Shown: in pieces, positions 16,838 to 28,237 of the stretch
How the letters are laid out: each line of letters opens with the position of its first letter
How positions within the stretch are numbered: the stretch's first letter is position 1
Assembly (NCBI GenBank): GCA_016861045.1
Contig: BOKP01000001.1
Coordinates: forward strand, 871,529-935,528
Direction of reading: 5' to 3'
Source of the DNA: Actinomycetes bacterium
Lineage (GTDB): Bacteria > Actinomycetota > Thermoleophilia > Solirubrobacterales > 70-9
Length of the DNA: 64,000 bases
Translations under genes and position numbers: made by a program
The notes under the pieces: generated by a model
Seen by the model: only the letters and a program-made list of their open reading frames with translations
Databases searched by the model: none
What the model was told of the DNA's origin: nothing

Positions 16838-17671
16838 ATGATCAGGCTCGCCGTCCGCTGCCGTCCCGAGCAGGCCGAGCTCGTCCTCGCCGAGCTCGTG
16901 GCGCTCGTTCCCGGGGGGGTCGAGGAGGAGCGGGGCGAGGGGTACGTCGAGTACGCGATCTACGGGCCGCCGGGGGAGTTGCCGGCGCTCCCCGAGATTC
17001 GCGCCGCGGCCGGCAGGGGACTGGTCGAGGTCGTGACGACCGAGGTCCCCGACGACTGGGCCGATCGCTGGCGCGACTTCCACGAGCCCGTGACCGTCGG
17101 CTCCGGCAGGCTCGTCGTCCGCCCGTCCTGGGAGCGGGACGGCGGCGGCGATGCCGCCTTCGAGATCGTCATCGATCCCGGTCGCGCCTTCGGCACCGGC
17201 GCCCACGCGACCACTCGCCGCTGCCTCGAGCTGCTGCTCGACCTCGCCGACCGCGGCCTCGGGCGGGGCGCTCTCGCCGACTGGGGGACCGGGTCGGGTG
17301 TGCTCGCGATCGCGGCGGCGAAGCTCGGCTGGGCGCCGGTCGTCGCCTGCGATCACGAGCAGGCCGCGATCGAGGCGGCGACGGCCAACGCGCGCGCCAA
17401 CGACGTCGAGGTGGCGGTCCGACGCGTCAACCTCCGAGAGCAGGCGCCGCCCCCGGCGGCGGCGGTGACCGCGAACCTGACCGCCCCCCTGCTGCTGTCG
17501 CTGGCGGCGCGGATGGCGGCGGGAGCGGTCGCGATCCCCGACCGGCTCGCCGTCAGCGGGGTGCTCGCGCACGAGCTCGACGGCGTCACCGCCGCCTTCG
17601 GCGCGGCCGGGCTCGCGCCGGAGACGGAGCTCGCCGGCGGGGACTGGGCGGCCCTGCTGCTCACCCGTTGA
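16838..17671 (+). CDS. prmA: Ribosomal protein L11 methyltransferase-like SAM enzyme
   Basis: 277 residues. A short N-terminal L11-binding-like region is followed by a class I methyltransferase domain: GRAFGTGAHATTRRCLELL (the PrmA signature), motif I DWGTGSGVLAIAAAKLGW, and a VTANLTAPLLL stretch matching the family's catalytic 'aNi...l' region. The family trimethylates L11 at several positions. hrcA-dnaJ-prmA is a conserved order in Gram-positive bacteria, which supports the assignment. It lies 15 nt after dnaJ. Confidence 0.9.
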   Translation: MIRLAVRCRPEQAELVLAELVALVPGGVEEERGEGYVEYAIYGPPGELPALPEIRAAAGRGLVEVVTTEVPDDWADRWRDFHEPVTVGSGRLVVRPSWERDGGGDAAFEIVIDPGRAFGTGAHATTRRCLELLLDLADRGLGRGALADWGTGSGVLAIAAAKLGWAPVVACDHEQAAIEAATANARANDVEVAVRRVNLREQAPPPAAAVTANLTAPLLLSLAARMAAGAVAIPDRLAVSGVLAHELDGVTAAFGAAGLAPETELAGGDWAALLLTR

Positions 17672-17696
17672 GCGGGCTTCGCTCCGGCCGCGGCGC

Positions 17697-17702
17697 TAGC
17701 TT
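17697..17702 (+). promoter_or_regulatory. Candidate -10 (TAGCTT) for the 17711 gene
   Basis: 8-nt spacer to the ATG at 17711; leaderless geometry. Confidence 0.5.
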
Positions 17703-17710
17703 TCGCGGCC

Positions 17711-18211
17711 ATGATCTCGACAGCAACCGTGCAGTTCTACGACGTCGTCGTCTTCTTCCACATCCTCGGGGTGGTGATCGGGTTCGGCCCGACCTTCGCC
17801 TACGCCCTGTTCGCGGGGATGGCGGCGCGCGAGGGCGTGCACGCGTCGCTCGCGGTCGAGCGGGCGATCCTGCGCTGGAACGAGACCGGCAACACCGCGG
17901 GGATGATCGTGATCCTCCTCAGCGGCATCTACCTGGCGGCGGACCGCTGGCAGTTCGGCGACGTCTTCGTGAGTTGGGGGTTCGTCGTGATCATCGCCCT
18001 CTTCGGCCTCGTCCACGGCTACTTCCTGCCGCGCGAGCGGAAGCTGATCGCCGGGCTCGAGGCGGAGGCGGACGCCGCCGGCCCCGGTGGCTCCCGCGAG
18101 CGCCCGCCGGAGCTCGCCGCGATCGATCGCGAGGTCGCGCGGGTCGGCATGGTGGCCGGGATCGTGATCGTCGTGACGATCTACCTGATGACCGCCAAGC
18201 CGTTCCTGTGA
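17711..18211 (+). CDS. DUF2269-like integral membrane protein
   Basis: 166 residues with four predicted membrane helices (about 10-32, 60-80, 88-108 and 140-162). The first has FFHILGVVIGFGPTFAYALF and the C-terminal part ends in DREVARVGMVAGIVIVVTIYLMTAKP. A charged cytoplasmic loop (about 110-138) separates helices 3 and 4. The pattern, with a conserved His in the first helix, resembles DUF2269 proteins of unknown function. Monocistronic, with a leaderless promoter candidate. I know of no demonstrated role. Confidence 0.75.
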   Translation: MISTATVQFYDVVVFFHILGVVIGFGPTFAYALFAGMAAREGVHASLAVERAILRWNETGNTAGMIVILLSGIYLAADRWQFGDVFVSWGFVVIIALFGLVHGYFLPRERKLIAGLEAEADAAGPGGSRERPPELAAIDREVARVGMVAGIVIVVTIYLMTAKPFL

Positions 18212-18364
18212 GGGCGGCTTCGACGCTGCGCCTACCGGCGTCCTCGTCGGCTCACGGGCCCTGACGGACCGGGGCCTCCCGGCTCGGCGCCATCGGCCGG
18301 CTCACGTGCGAAGCACGCTTCGCTGGCCTCCTCGTTGATCCGGGCCCCCCGCCTCGTCAGCCGC

Positions 18365-18370
18365 TACCGT
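18365..18370 (+). promoter_or_regulatory. Candidate -10 (TACCGT) for murI
   Basis: 8-nt spacer to the ATG at 18379. The preceding 167-nt gap shows no ORF; it holds a small palindrome (GCGAAG-CACG-CTTCGC, near 18309-18324) of unclear role. Confidence 0.45.
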
Positions 18371-18378
18371 CGCGCCCA

Positions 18379-19188
18379 ATGACTCCCGACCGCTCACTCC
18401 CGATCGCGATGTTCGACTCCGGGGTCGGTGGGCTCACGGTCCTGCACGAGTGCCTCGTGTCGCTGCCGACGGAGGACTTCCTCTACCTCGGCGACAGCGC
18501 CAACTTCCCGTACGGGACGAAGTCGCCGGAGGAGCTGCGCGAGCTGGTGGTGGCGAACACCGAGCTGCTGCTCGACCGGGGGGCGAAGCTGCTGGTCGTC
18601 GCCTGCAACTCGGCGACCTCGGCCGGGGCCGAGGAGGCGCGCCGAATCGCCGGAGCGCACGGCGTCGAGGTCGTCACGGTGATCGGCCCCGAGGCCGAGA
18701 TCGCGGCGGCGATCACGGAGACCGGCAGGGTGGGGGTGCTGGCGACCCCGGCCACGGTCGAGGGCGGCGCCTACCACCGGGCGCTCGAGGCCCAGGGTCG
18801 CGGCCTCGAGGTGACGGAGGTCGCCGCTCCCGACCTCGCGCCGATCATCCAGAACGGCTTCCCATTCGACCAGGCGGTCGTCGACAAGGTCCGCTCCTAC
18901 TGCGAGCCGCTGCGAGCCGCTTCGATCGACACCCTGATCCTCGGCTGCACCCACTACCCGCTCGTCGCGCCGATGCTGCAGCGGATCCTCGGTCGCGACG
19001 TGCGACTCGTGACCGCCGGCCACGCGATCGCCGCGAGCGCGCAGCGGATCCTCGAGGCGGGCTCGCTCGAGGCCGGCTCCGGCGAGGAGGGCGAGTACCG
19101 GTTCCTCTGCACCGGTGACGTCGAGAGCTTCCGCGAGCTCGGGACCCGCTTCCTGCAGATGCCGCTCGGCCCCGTCGAGCGGCTCTGA
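18379..19188 (+). CDS. murI: Glutamate racemase
   Basis: 269 residues. Makes D-glutamate for peptidoglycan with two catalytic Cys, both present in their signatures: VACNSATSAG (about residue 74) and LGCTHYPL (about 187). The start MFDSGVGGLTVL is also diagnostic. It has its own leaderless promoter candidate; yqeY follows after 26 nt with another, so they need not be co-transcribed. Nothing unusual. Confidence 0.96.
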   Translation: MTPDRSLPIAMFDSGVGGLTVLHECLVSLPTEDFLYLGDSANFPYGTKSPEELRELVVANTELLLDRGAKLLVVACNSATSAGAEEARRIAGAHGVEVVTVIGPEAEIAAAITETGRVGVLATPATVEGGAYHRALEAQGRGLEVTEVAAPDLAPIIQNGFPFDQAVVDKVRSYCEPLRAASIDTLILGCTHYPLVAPMLQRILGRDVRLVTAGHAIAASAQRILEAGSLEAGSGEEGEYRFLCTGDVESFRELGTRFLQMPLGPVERL

Positions 19189-19201
19189 GCCGGCTCCGCA
19201 C

Positions 19202-19207
19202 TAACCT
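19202..19207 (+). promoter_or_regulatory. Candidate -10 (TAACCT) for yqeY-phoH-ybeY-era
   Basis: 7-nt spacer to the ATG at 19215; the following genes overlap or nearly so, so this may drive the whole unit. Confidence 0.55.
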
Positions 19208-19214
19208 TCAGCCG

Positions 19215-19641
19215 ATGAGCGATTCGATCCTCGAGCGCGTCCGCGAGGACACGAAGGCGGCGATGAAGGCCGGCGAGCGCGAGCGCGTCGGCACGTTGCG
19301 GATGCTCGCGAACGCCCTCCAGCAGGACGAGAAGGAGGGCGACGGCGACGCGATCGCCGTCCTTCAGCGCGAGCGCAAGAAGCGGATCGAGGCGGCCGAC
19401 GCGTTCGAGTCGGGCGACCGCTCCGACCGGGCGGCGGCCGAGCGCTCCGAGGCGGAGCTGATCGAGGCCTACCTGCCCGAGCAGGTCTCCGACGCCGAGC
19501 TCGCCGAGCTGGTCGACGCGGCGGTCGAGTCGACCGGCGCGGGCTCGGCGCGGGAGATGGGGCGCGTCATCGGCCTGGTGATGGCGGAGGTGAAGGGCCG
19601 GGCCGACGGCAAGCGCGTGTCGACGATGGTCCGGGAGCGGC

Positions 19642-19652
<11 letters not shown>
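19215..19652 (+). CDS. yqeY: GatB/YqeY-domain protein
   Basis: 145 residues, helical, resembling the C-terminal tRNA-binding tail of GatB as a free-standing protein (LRMLANALQQDEKEG, SEAELIEAYLPEQVSDAELAELV). YqeY proteins are assumed to bind tRNA, but no enzymatic role is established. Its stop (19650-19652) overlaps the TTG start of phoH by 11 nt. Next to phoH-ybeY-era it fits a conserved RNA-metabolism neighbourhood. Confidence 0.92.
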
Positions 19653-21674
<2,022 letters not shown>

Positions 21675-21678
<4 letters not shown>

Positions 21679-22076
21679 GCGCCGACCTCGGCGACGTGCC
21701 GGCGGCGCTCGCTCCCGTGGTCGCGGCGGCGCTTCGCGGCGCCGGCGTCGATGACGGCCATCTCTCCGTCGAGCTCGTCGGCTCCGGCCGGATCCGCGAG
21801 CTGAACCGCGACCATCGCGGCCGCGACCGCCCGACCGACGTCCTCGCGTTCCCGGTCGACGGCGCCGGCCCCAGCGCCGGCCCGCGCGAGCTCGGGGACG
21901 TCGTCATCTGCCCGGAGCATGCATCGGACGTCGACGAGGCGGCCGTCCACGGCGTCCTTCACCTCTGCGGCTACGACCACGAGGCCGACGGCGGTGAGAT
22001 GCTGGCGCTGCAGCGGCGCATCCTCGCCGGGCTGCGCGGGGATGCGGCCGAAGGAGGCGATGAGGCCGGTGCCTGA
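21675..22076 (+). CDS. ybeY: Endoribonuclease YbeY (rRNA maturation/quality control)
   Basis: 133 residues with the zinc signature [18 protein letters not shown] (about 93-110), i.e. H-x3-H-x5-H. Also typical are [16 protein letters not shown] and TDVLAFPV. YbeY takes part in 16S rRNA 3'-end maturation and 70S quality control. The TTG start overlaps the phoH stop by 3 nt; the stop lies inside the start region of era. This is tight coupling in the phoH-ybeY-era order seen widely in bacteria. Confidence 0.95.
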
Positions 22077-22998
22077 GCCGTCGCCCGATGTCCGGTCCGC
22101 GCCGCCCACCCGCTCCGGCTTCATCGGCCTCGCCGGGCGGCCGAACGTCGGCAAGTCGACCCTGGCGAACGCGCTCGTCGGCTCGAAGGTGGCGATCGTC
22201 TCCGACCGCCCGCAGACGACCCGGCGCGCGGTCCGCGGCGTCGCCACCGCGCCCGACGGCTCCTGGCAGCTCGTCCTCACCGACCTGCCGGGCGTGCAGA
22301 AGCCCCGCGACGTCCTCACCGAGCGGATGCAGCGCCGCGTCGAGCGCGAGCTCGCCGGCTCCGACGCGGTCCTGTTCGTGCTCGACGGCGAGCAGGGCAT
22401 CGGCCCCGGCGACCGCTTCATCGCGTCGATGATCGCGGCCGGCCGGCCCGAGGCGCCGGTCGTCTGCGCCGTCAACAAGATCGACCGCCTCGGCCGGCCC
22501 GGGACCGTCGCGGCGCTTGCGGCGGCGGCCGAGCTCGAGGTCGTCGACGAGGTCTTCCCCCTCAGCGCCCGGCGCGGCACCGGGGTGGCGGAGCTGCGCG
22601 CCCGGCTGGCCGAGCTGATGCCGGCCGGCCCGCTGCTGTACCCGCCGGGCGAGCGCACCGATCTCCCCAGCGAGGTCCACCTCGGCGAGCTGATCCGCGA
22701 GCAGATCCTGCGCCGGACCCGGGAGGAGATCCCGCACGCGGTCGAGGTCGCGGTCGACTCGGTGACCGGGCGCGCCGACGGGATCGTCGAGGTCCGGGCC
22801 GACGTCTGGGCCGAGTCGCAGTCGCAGAAGGCGATCCTGATCGGCAAGGGGGGGAGGATGATCCGTGACGTCGGCACCGCCGCCCGCCGCGAGCTCGAGC
22901 GCGAGCTCGGCGCGCGGGTCTACCTCGACCTCCGGGTCCGGGTCCGGGAGGGCTGGCGCCGCGACGACTCGCTGCTGGACCGCCTCGGGATCGACTGA
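22060..22998 (+). CDS. era: GTPase Era
   Basis: 312 residues from the ATG at 22060. G domain: [10 protein letters not shown] (G1), PQTTR (G2), DLPGVQ (G3), NKIDRL (G4), SARRG (G5). C-terminal KH domain with [20 protein letters not shown] binds the 3' end of 16S rRNA during 30S assembly. Start choice is uncertain: AAGGAGG at 22050-22056 is only 3 nt before this ATG but 12 nt before the in-frame GTG at 22069, and an ATG at 22042 also exists. All overlap the end of ybeY. Confidence 0.95.
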   Translation: MRPVPEPSPDVRSAPPTRSGFIGLAGRPNVGKSTLANALVGSKVAIVSDRPQTTRRAVRGVATAPDGSWQLVLTDLPGVQKPRDVLTERMQRRVERELAGSDAVLFVLDGEQGIGPGDRFIASMIAAGRPEAPVVCAVNKIDRLGRPGTVAALAAAAELEVVDEVFPLSARRGTGVAELRARLAELMPAGPLLYPPGERTDLPSEVHLGELIREQILRRTREEIPHAVEVAVDSVTGRADGIVEVRADVWAESQSQKAILIGKGGRMIRDVGTAARRELERELGARVYLDLRVRVREGWRRDDSLLDRLGID

Positions 22999-23009
22999 GC
23001 GAATCGGGC

Positions 23010-23039
23010 TTGACGGCCGTCCGGGCCGCCGCATAGGGT
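23010..23039 (+). promoter_or_regulatory. Full sigma-70-type promoter for the permease operon
   Basis: TTGACG (23010-23015), an 18-nt spacer and TAGGGT (23034-23039). This is one of few promoters here with both elements. The start codon used (GTG 23076) is about 30 nt downstream of the expected start of transcription and has a Shine-Dalgarno (AAGGGGAG). Confidence 0.6.
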
Positions 23040-23075
23040 CCCGCTGTCCAAGGGGTGCCATCGGAAGGGGAGTCA

Positions 23076-24689
23076 GTGGCGGCAATCGACGAGACCCAGC
23101 ACGACGACGAGGCGACGCTCGCGAAGCTCGGGTACAGGCAGTCGCTCGATCGCGCGTGGAGCGGCTTCTCCAACTTCGCGATCTCGTTCACGATCATCTC
23201 GGTCCTCGCCGGGTGCTTCACGACCTACGCGTTCGCGTGGAACGGCGGCGGCCCGATCGCGATCTCCTGGGGCTGGCCGATCATCTGCGGCCTGATCCTG
23301 TTCGTCGCCGTGTCGATGTCGGAGCTCGTCTCGAAGTACCCGACCGCCGGCGGCATCTACTACTGGGCGTCGGATCTCGGCGGCAAGACCTGGGGCTGGT
23401 TCACGGGCTGGTTCAACCTGATCGGCCTCGTCGGCGTCACCGCATCGGTCGTCTACGCCTCGGCCCAGTTCGCCTACTACCTGCTCAGCCTCTACGGGCT
23501 CGACCTCGGGTTCGTCAACTTCGGCGACGACGCGCACGTCCTCAGCGAGACCTTCTGGCTGTTCGCGCTGTTCCTCGCCATCCACTCGCTGGTCAACATC
23601 TACTCCTCGCCGCTGGTCGCGATGTTCAACAACATCTCGGTCTGGTGGCACGTTCTCGGCGTCGCGATCATCATCGCGATCCTGATCATCGTCCCCGACC
23701 AGCACCAGAGCCTCGACTTCGTCTTCACCGACACGATCAACAACACCGGGCTGTTCGACGGCGAGACGAGCGGGCTCGGCTTCTGGTTCTACGTGCTGCC
23801 GCTCGGCTTCCTGCTGACGATGTACACGCAGACCGGCTACGACGCCTCCGCCCACATCAGCGAGGAGACGAGGGGCGCGGCGCTCGGCGCCGCCAAGGGC
23901 GTCTGGCGCTCGGTCTTCTGGGCCGGCGCGATCGGCTGGATCGTGCTGCTGGCGATCACGTTCGCCGCGACCAAGGTCGGGATCGTCACCAACCAGGGCC
24001 TCGGCTCGTCGCTCGCGATCTTCGACACCTCGCTCGACCCGTGGGCGGCGAAGATGGTGATCCTGATCGCCACTATCGGCCAGCTCTTCTGCGGGATGGC
24101 GTGTCTGACCAGCTCCTCGCGCATGTGCTACGCGTTCTCGCGCGACCGGGCCGTGCCGGGCCACGGGCTCTGGACCCGGCTCAACCATCACCGGGTTCCC
24201 CACTTCTCGGTGATCTTCATGGCCCTGCTCGCGCTGATCGTGACGCTGCCGGCCCTGATCGGCGACGAGAACAACTACACCTACGCGTTCTACGCGGTCG
24301 TCTCGATCGCGGTGATCGGCCTCTACCTCGCCTACGTGATCCCGACCTACCTGCGCTGGCGGATGGGCGACGCCTTCGAGCCGGGGCCGTGGACCCTGGG
24401 CCGGAAGTACAAGTGGATCAACCCGATCGCGTTCGTCTGGGTGATCATCTGCGTGATCGTCTTCAGCCTCCCGCAGAGCGCCGCGGGCGCGCCGTGGATG
24501 GACGAGTTCGACTGGAAGTACGTCAACTACGCGCCGATCGCGGTCGGCGTCGTCATCATCGCCGTCGGCCTCTGGTGGCTGATCAGCGCCCGGCACACGT
24601 TCGAGGGCCCGATCCGCCAGGTCGCGACCGACGACACCGGACGGGTGCTCGAGGACCGGGGGAGCGAGCCGGAGCCGCCGACGGCGTAG
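23076..24689 (+). CDS. APC-superfamily amino acid/polyamine permease
   Basis: 537 residues with about 12 membrane helices and short polar tails. The N-terminal part (FSNFAISFTIISVLAGCFTT) and helix region (SKYPTAGGIYYW) are typical of the APC family branch that includes GABA and choline permeases. The GTG at 23076 is chosen because AAGGGGAG sits just upstream; an in-frame GTG at 23055 would add seven residues. It is the first gene of a run with a gamma-glutamylpolyamine-synthetase-like enzyme 13 nt downstream, so putrescine, GABA or a related amine is the likely substrate. Confidence 0.88.
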   Translation: MAAIDETQHDDEATLAKLGYRQSLDRAWSGFSNFAISFTIISVLAGCFTTYAFAWNGGGPIAISWGWPIICGLILFVAVSMSELVSKYPTAGGIYYWASDLGGKTWGWFTGWFNLIGLVGVTASVVYASAQFAYYLLSLYGLDLGFVNFGDDAHVLSETFWLFALFLAIHSLVNIYSSPLVAMFNNISVWWHVLGVAIIIAILIIVPDQHQSLDFVFTDTINNTGLFDGETSGLGFWFYVLPLGFLLTMYTQTGYDASAHISEETRGAALGAAKGVWRSVFWAGAIGWIVLLAITFAATKVGIVTNQGLGSSLAIFDTSLDPWAAKMVILIATIGQLFCGMACLTSSSRMCYAFSRDRAVPGHGLWTRLNHHRVPHFSVIFMALLALIVTLPALIGDENNYTYAFYAVVSIAVIGLYLAYVIPTYLRWRMGDAFEPGPWTLGRKYKWINPIAFVWVIICVIVFSLPQSAAGAPWMDEFDWKYVNYAPIAVGVVIIAVGLWWLISARHTFEGPIRQVATDDTGRVLEDRGSEPEPPTA

Positions 24690-24702
24690 GCGGCAGCCGC
24701 TG

Positions 24703-26034
24703 GTGAAGCTGGAGGAGCTCAAGCGGGCGGTCGCGGACGGCACGGTCGACACCGTGCTGCTCGCGATCGCCGACATGGAGGGGCGCCTCCAGGGCAAGCG
24801 GCTGACCGCGACCCACTTCCTCGACCACGTCGCCGAGGGCGGCGCCGAGGGCTGCTACTACCTGCTCGCGGTCGACGTCGACATGAACACCGTCGACGGC
24901 TACGAGATGGCCTCCTGGGAGACCGGCTACGGCGACTTCGAGATGAAGCCCGACCTCGCCACCCTGCGCCCGGTCCCCTGGCACGAGGGGACGGTGATGC
25001 TGATGGGCGATCTGGAGTGGCCCGACGGCCGGCCGGTGGTCGCCTCGCCGCGGCAGATCCTCCGGCGCCAGCTCGAGCGCCTCGCCGAGCGCGACCTGAT
25101 CGCCAACGCCGGCACCGAGCTCGAGTTCATCGTCTTCGAGACCGGCTACGAGGAGGCCTGGCGGCGGGGCTATCGCGACCTCGAGCCGGCCAACCTCTAC
25201 AACGTCGACTACTCGCTGCTCGGCACCGCCCGGATCGAGCCGCTGATCAGGCGGATCCGCAACGGCATGGCGGGGGCGGGGCTCGTGGTCGAGAGCTCGA
25301 AGGGCGAGTGCAACCTCGGCCAGCACGAGATCAACTTCCGCTACGCGGACGCGCTGCGTACCGCCGACGAGCACGCGATCTTCAAGAACGGCGCCAAGGA
25401 GATCGCCTCCCAGGAGGGCTCGTCGATCACGTTCATCGCGAAGTTCAACGACCGCGAGGGCTCGAGCTGCCACATCCACTGCTCGCTCGCCGACGCCGCC
25501 ACGGGGGCGAACCGGTTCGCCGCCGACCGGCAGACGTTCGAGCGCTTCGTGGCCGGCCAGCTCGCCTGCCTGCGCGAGATGACCCTGATGTTCGCCCCCT
25601 ACGTGAACTCCTACAAGCGCTTCGTCGAGGGCTCGTTCGCGCCGACGGCGGTCGCCTGGGGCAACGACAACCGGACCTGCGCGATGCGGGTCGTCGGCCA
25701 CGGCGAGGGACTGCGGGTCGAGAACCGCCTTCCCGGCGCCGACATCAACCCGTACCTGGCATTGGCCGCGACGATCGCCGCCGGCCTGCACGGGATCGAC
25801 GCCGAGCTGCCGCTCGAGCCGCCGCTCGACGGCAACGCCTACACCTCCGACGCCCCGCGGGTGCCGACCAACCTCTACGAGGCCCGCGACCTGTTCGGCG
25901 CCAGCGCGGTCGCCCGCGAGGCCTTCGGCGACGAGGTCGTCGACCACTACCTGAACCGCGCCCGGATCGAGATCGAGGCGGCCGAGGCCACGGTCACGGA
26001 CTTCGACCTCACCCGCGGCTTCGAGCGTTTGTGA
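24703..26034 (+). CDS. Glutamine synthetase family, gamma-glutamylpolyamine synthetase-like
   Basis: 443 residues. Catalytic GS motifs are present: glutamate/metal-binding Glu in ESSKGECNLGQHEINF, the ATP/ammonium region HIHCSL, NSYKRFVEGSFAPTAVAWG and the Arg in ENRLPGADINPYLALAA. The sequence lacks the adenylylation loop of classical GlnA and resembles the PuuA/GlnA3 branch that ligates glutamate to putrescine, ethanolamine or similar amines. Context supports this: a permease upstream, then a C26 gamma-glutamyl hydrolase starting inside its stop codon and an aldehyde dehydrogenase. The amine substrate is not readable from sequence. Confidence 0.88.
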   Translation: MKLEELKRAVADGTVDTVLLAIADMEGRLQGKRLTATHFLDHVAEGGAEGCYYLLAVDVDMNTVDGYEMASWETGYGDFEMKPDLATLRPVPWHEGTVMLMGDLEWPDGRPVVASPRQILRRQLERLAERDLIANAGTELEFIVFETGYEEAWRRGYRDLEPANLYNVDYSLLGTARIEPLIRRIRNGMAGAGLVVESSKGECNLGQHEINFRYADALRTADEHAIFKNGAKEIASQEGSSITFIAKFNDREGSSCHIHCSLADAATGANRFAADRQTFERFVAGQLACLREMTLMFAPYVNSYKRFVEGSFAPTAVAWGNDNRTCAMRVVGHGEGLRVENRLPGADINPYLALAATIAAGLHGIDAELPLEPPLDGNAYTSDAPRVPTNLYEARDLFGASAVAREAFGDEVVDHYLNRARIEIEAAEATVTDFDLTRGFERL

Positions 26035-26753
26035 GCCGCCCCCTGATCGGCATCTCCGCCGCCGTCGAGCGGGCGCGCTGGGCGTCCTGGGACGTCGTCG
26101 TCGCGCTGGCGCCGCTGACCTACGCGAGCGCGGTGCAGCGCGCCGGCGCCCTCGCCGTGATCCTGCCGCCCGATCCCGCGGCGACCGCGGACCCGGACCT
26201 GGTCCTCGACCGGATCGACGGGCTCCTGCTCGCCGGCGGCGCCGACATCGACCCCGCGACCTACGGCGCCGAGCCCGACCCGGAGACGACCGGATCCCGG
26301 CCGGAGCGGGACCGCTTCGAGGTCGCGCTGCTGCGGCGGGCGATCGAGCGCGGCCAGCCCGCGCTCGGGGTCTGCCGCGGCATGCAGATCCTCAACGTCG
26401 CCCGTGGCGGCACCGTCGAGCAGCACCTGCCCGACCGGCTCGGCGGCAGCGGCCGCCATCGCGAGGTCCCGGGCACGTTCAGCGATCACGAGGTCAGGAT
26501 CGCCCCCGGGTCACTCGCGGCGCGGGCGACCGGCGCCGAGCGGGCGACGGTCAAGTCGCACCACCACCAGGGCATCGCCGAGCTCGGCGACGGCCTCGTG
26601 GTCAGCGGCCGCTCCAGCGACGACGATCTGGTCGAGGCGATCGAGCTGCCCGGTCGCGGGTACGCGCTCGGCGTCCTCTGGCACCCTGAGGAGGACATGG
26701 AATCGAGGGTGATCGGATCGCTCGTCGCGGCCGCGGAGGAGGCCGTCGCATGA
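26031..26753 (+). CDS. Class I glutamine-amidotransferase-like peptidase C26 (PuuD-like)
   Basis: 240 residues. The catalytic Cys lies in LGVCRGMQILNV (nucleophile elbow) and the His/Glu in LGVLWHPEED; the N-terminus SRPLIGIS and the GLLLAGGADIDP stretch are typical of gamma-glutamyl-gamma-aminobutyrate hydrolase. It would release GABA or a related acid from the gamma-glutamyl intermediate. The GTG start overlaps the stop of the preceding gene (GTGA) and its own stop overlaps the next start (ATGA), so the three are translationally coupled. Confidence 0.9.
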   Translation: MSRPLIGISAAVERARWASWDVVVALAPLTYASAVQRAGALAVILPPDPAATADPDLVLDRIDGLLLAGGADIDPATYGAEPDPETTGSRPERDRFEVALLRRAIERGQPALGVCRGMQILNVARGGTVEQHLPDRLGGSGRHREVPGTFSDHEVRIAPGSLAARATGAERATVKSHHHQGIAELGDGLVVSGRSSDDDLVEAIELPGRGYALGVLWHPEEDMESRVIGSLVAAAEEAVA

Positions 26754-28105
26754 TCGAGGTCGTCGAGCCGGCGAGCGCCGAGGTGATGGCCGAGGTACCG
26801 CGGGCCGGGGCCGAGGACGTCGACGACGCCGTCGCCCGCGCGAAGGAGGCGTTCCCGGGCTGGCGCGCGATCGCCCCCGGGGAGCGGGCGAAGCTGCTGC
26901 ACGGGCTGGCGGACGCCCTCGGGGAGAGGGCGTCAGACCTCGCCGTGCTCGAGGCGCGGAACGCCGGCAAGCCGATCGCCGACGCCCGCGGCGAGATCGC
27001 GATGGTCGTCGACTGCTTCCGCTACTACGCGGCCGCCCCCGAGCGCCTGCTCGGGCAGACGATCCCGGTCGGCGGGGGCATCGACATGACCTTCCGCGAG
27101 CCGCTCGGGGTCGTCGGGCTGATCGTCCCCTGGAACTTCCCGCTCGTCATCACCTCGTGGAAGACGGCGCCCGCCCTCGCGGCCGGCAACACGGTCGTCC
27201 TCAAGCCGGCCGAGCTGACGCCGCTGAGCGCGATCGAGCTCGAGCGGATCGCGCTCGACGCGGGCATCCCGGAGGGGGTCCTGAACGTCGTTCCCGGGCC
27301 GGGGTCGGTCTGCGGACGGCGGCTGGTCGAGCACCCCGACGTCGCCAAGATCGCGTTCACCGGCTCGACCGAGGTCGGGCGCGGGATCGCCGCCGGGGCC
27401 GCCGGGACGATCAAGCGGGTGACGCTCGAGCTCGGCGGCAAGTCCGCGAACGTCGTCTTCGCCGATGCCGACACCGAGGCCGCCGCTGCCGCCGCCCCGC
27501 TCGCGGTCTTCGGCAACGCCGGCCAGGACTGCTGCGCGCGCTCGCGGATCCTCGTCGAGCGCGAGGCGGTCGACGACTTCATGGCGGCGCTCGAGCGCAC
27601 GGTCAAGTCGATGGTCGTCGGCGACCCGCTCGACGAGGCGACGCAGATGGGTCCGCTGATCTCGTCCTCGCACCGCGAGACGGTCGCCTCGTTCCTCGAC
27701 GCCGAGACCCGGGTCGCCTTTCGCGGCGACGTTCCCGAGGGCCCCGGCTTCTGGTTCCCGCCGACCGTGCTCGAGCCGACCACCAACGACGTCCGCGCCG
27801 CCCGCGAGGAGATCTTCGGACCCGTGGCCGCCGTGATCCCGTTCTCGGGCGAGGCCGAGGCGATCGAGCTCGCCAACGACACGATCTACGGCCTCTCGGG
27901 CTCGATCTGGTGTGGCGACGGCGCCCGTGCCCTCCGCGTCGCCCGCGCGATCGACGCCGGAGTCCTGTCGATCAACTCGAACTCCTCGGTCCGCGTCTCG
28001 ACCCCGTTCGGCGGCTTCAAGCAGTCGGGGGTCGGCCGCGAGCTCGGCCCCGACGCGCTCGACCACTACACCGACGTCAAGAACGTCTTCTACGCGACCG
28101 GGTAG
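26750..28105 (+). CDS. NAD(P)-dependent aldehyde dehydrogenase
   Basis: 451 residues, somewhat short for the usual 480-500 because the N-terminal arm is trimmed. Catalytic residues: Asn in VPWNFPLV, Glu in LELGGKSANVV, and a Cys in GNAGQDCCARSRI; the C-terminal FGGFKQSGVGRELG motif is also present. In this operon it would oxidise gamma-glutamyl-aminobutyraldehyde or aminobutyraldehyde (PuuC/PatD role). No PuuB-type amine oxidase gene is adjacent, so the aldehyde-forming step must be supplied by a gene elsewhere or by a different enzyme. Confidence 0.92.
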   Translation: MIEVVEPASAEVMAEVPRAGAEDVDDAVARAKEAFPGWRAIAPGERAKLLHGLADALGERASDLAVLEARNAGKPIADARGEIAMVVDCFRYYAAAPERLLGQTIPVGGGIDMTFREPLGVVGLIVPWNFPLVITSWKTAPALAAGNTVVLKPAELTPLSAIELERIALDAGIPEGVLNVVPGPGSVCGRRLVEHPDVAKIAFTGSTEVGRGIAAGAAGTIKRVTLELGGKSANVVFADADTEAAAAAAPLAVFGNAGQDCCARSRILVEREAVDDFMAALERTVKSMVVGDPLDEATQMGPLISSSHRETVASFLDAETRVAFRGDVPEGPGFWFPPTVLEPTTNDVRAAREEIFGPVAAVIPFSGEAEAIELANDTIYGLSGSIWCGDGARALRVARAIDAGVLSINSNSSVRVSTPFGGFKQSGVGRELGPDALDHYTDVKNVFYATG

Positions 28106-28170
28106 CGCGGAGCGCCGCCGCGGAGCGGAGGGCCGCCGCGATCGGCACGCGCCCTGGCTGGTCGGCCAGC

Positions 28171-28176
28171 TAAGAT
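28171..28176 (+). promoter_or_regulatory. Candidate -10 (TAAGAT) for the diiron protein gene
   Basis: About 61 nt before the ATG at 28238. The leader carries AAAGGGAG (28223-28230), a good Shine-Dalgarno spaced 7 nt from the start. Confidence 0.5.
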
Positions 28177-28237
28177 CGGGGGGACCACCGGGATCGCCTC
28201 GGCCCCCGGCCGGGCGCACGGGAAAGGGAGTCGCGCC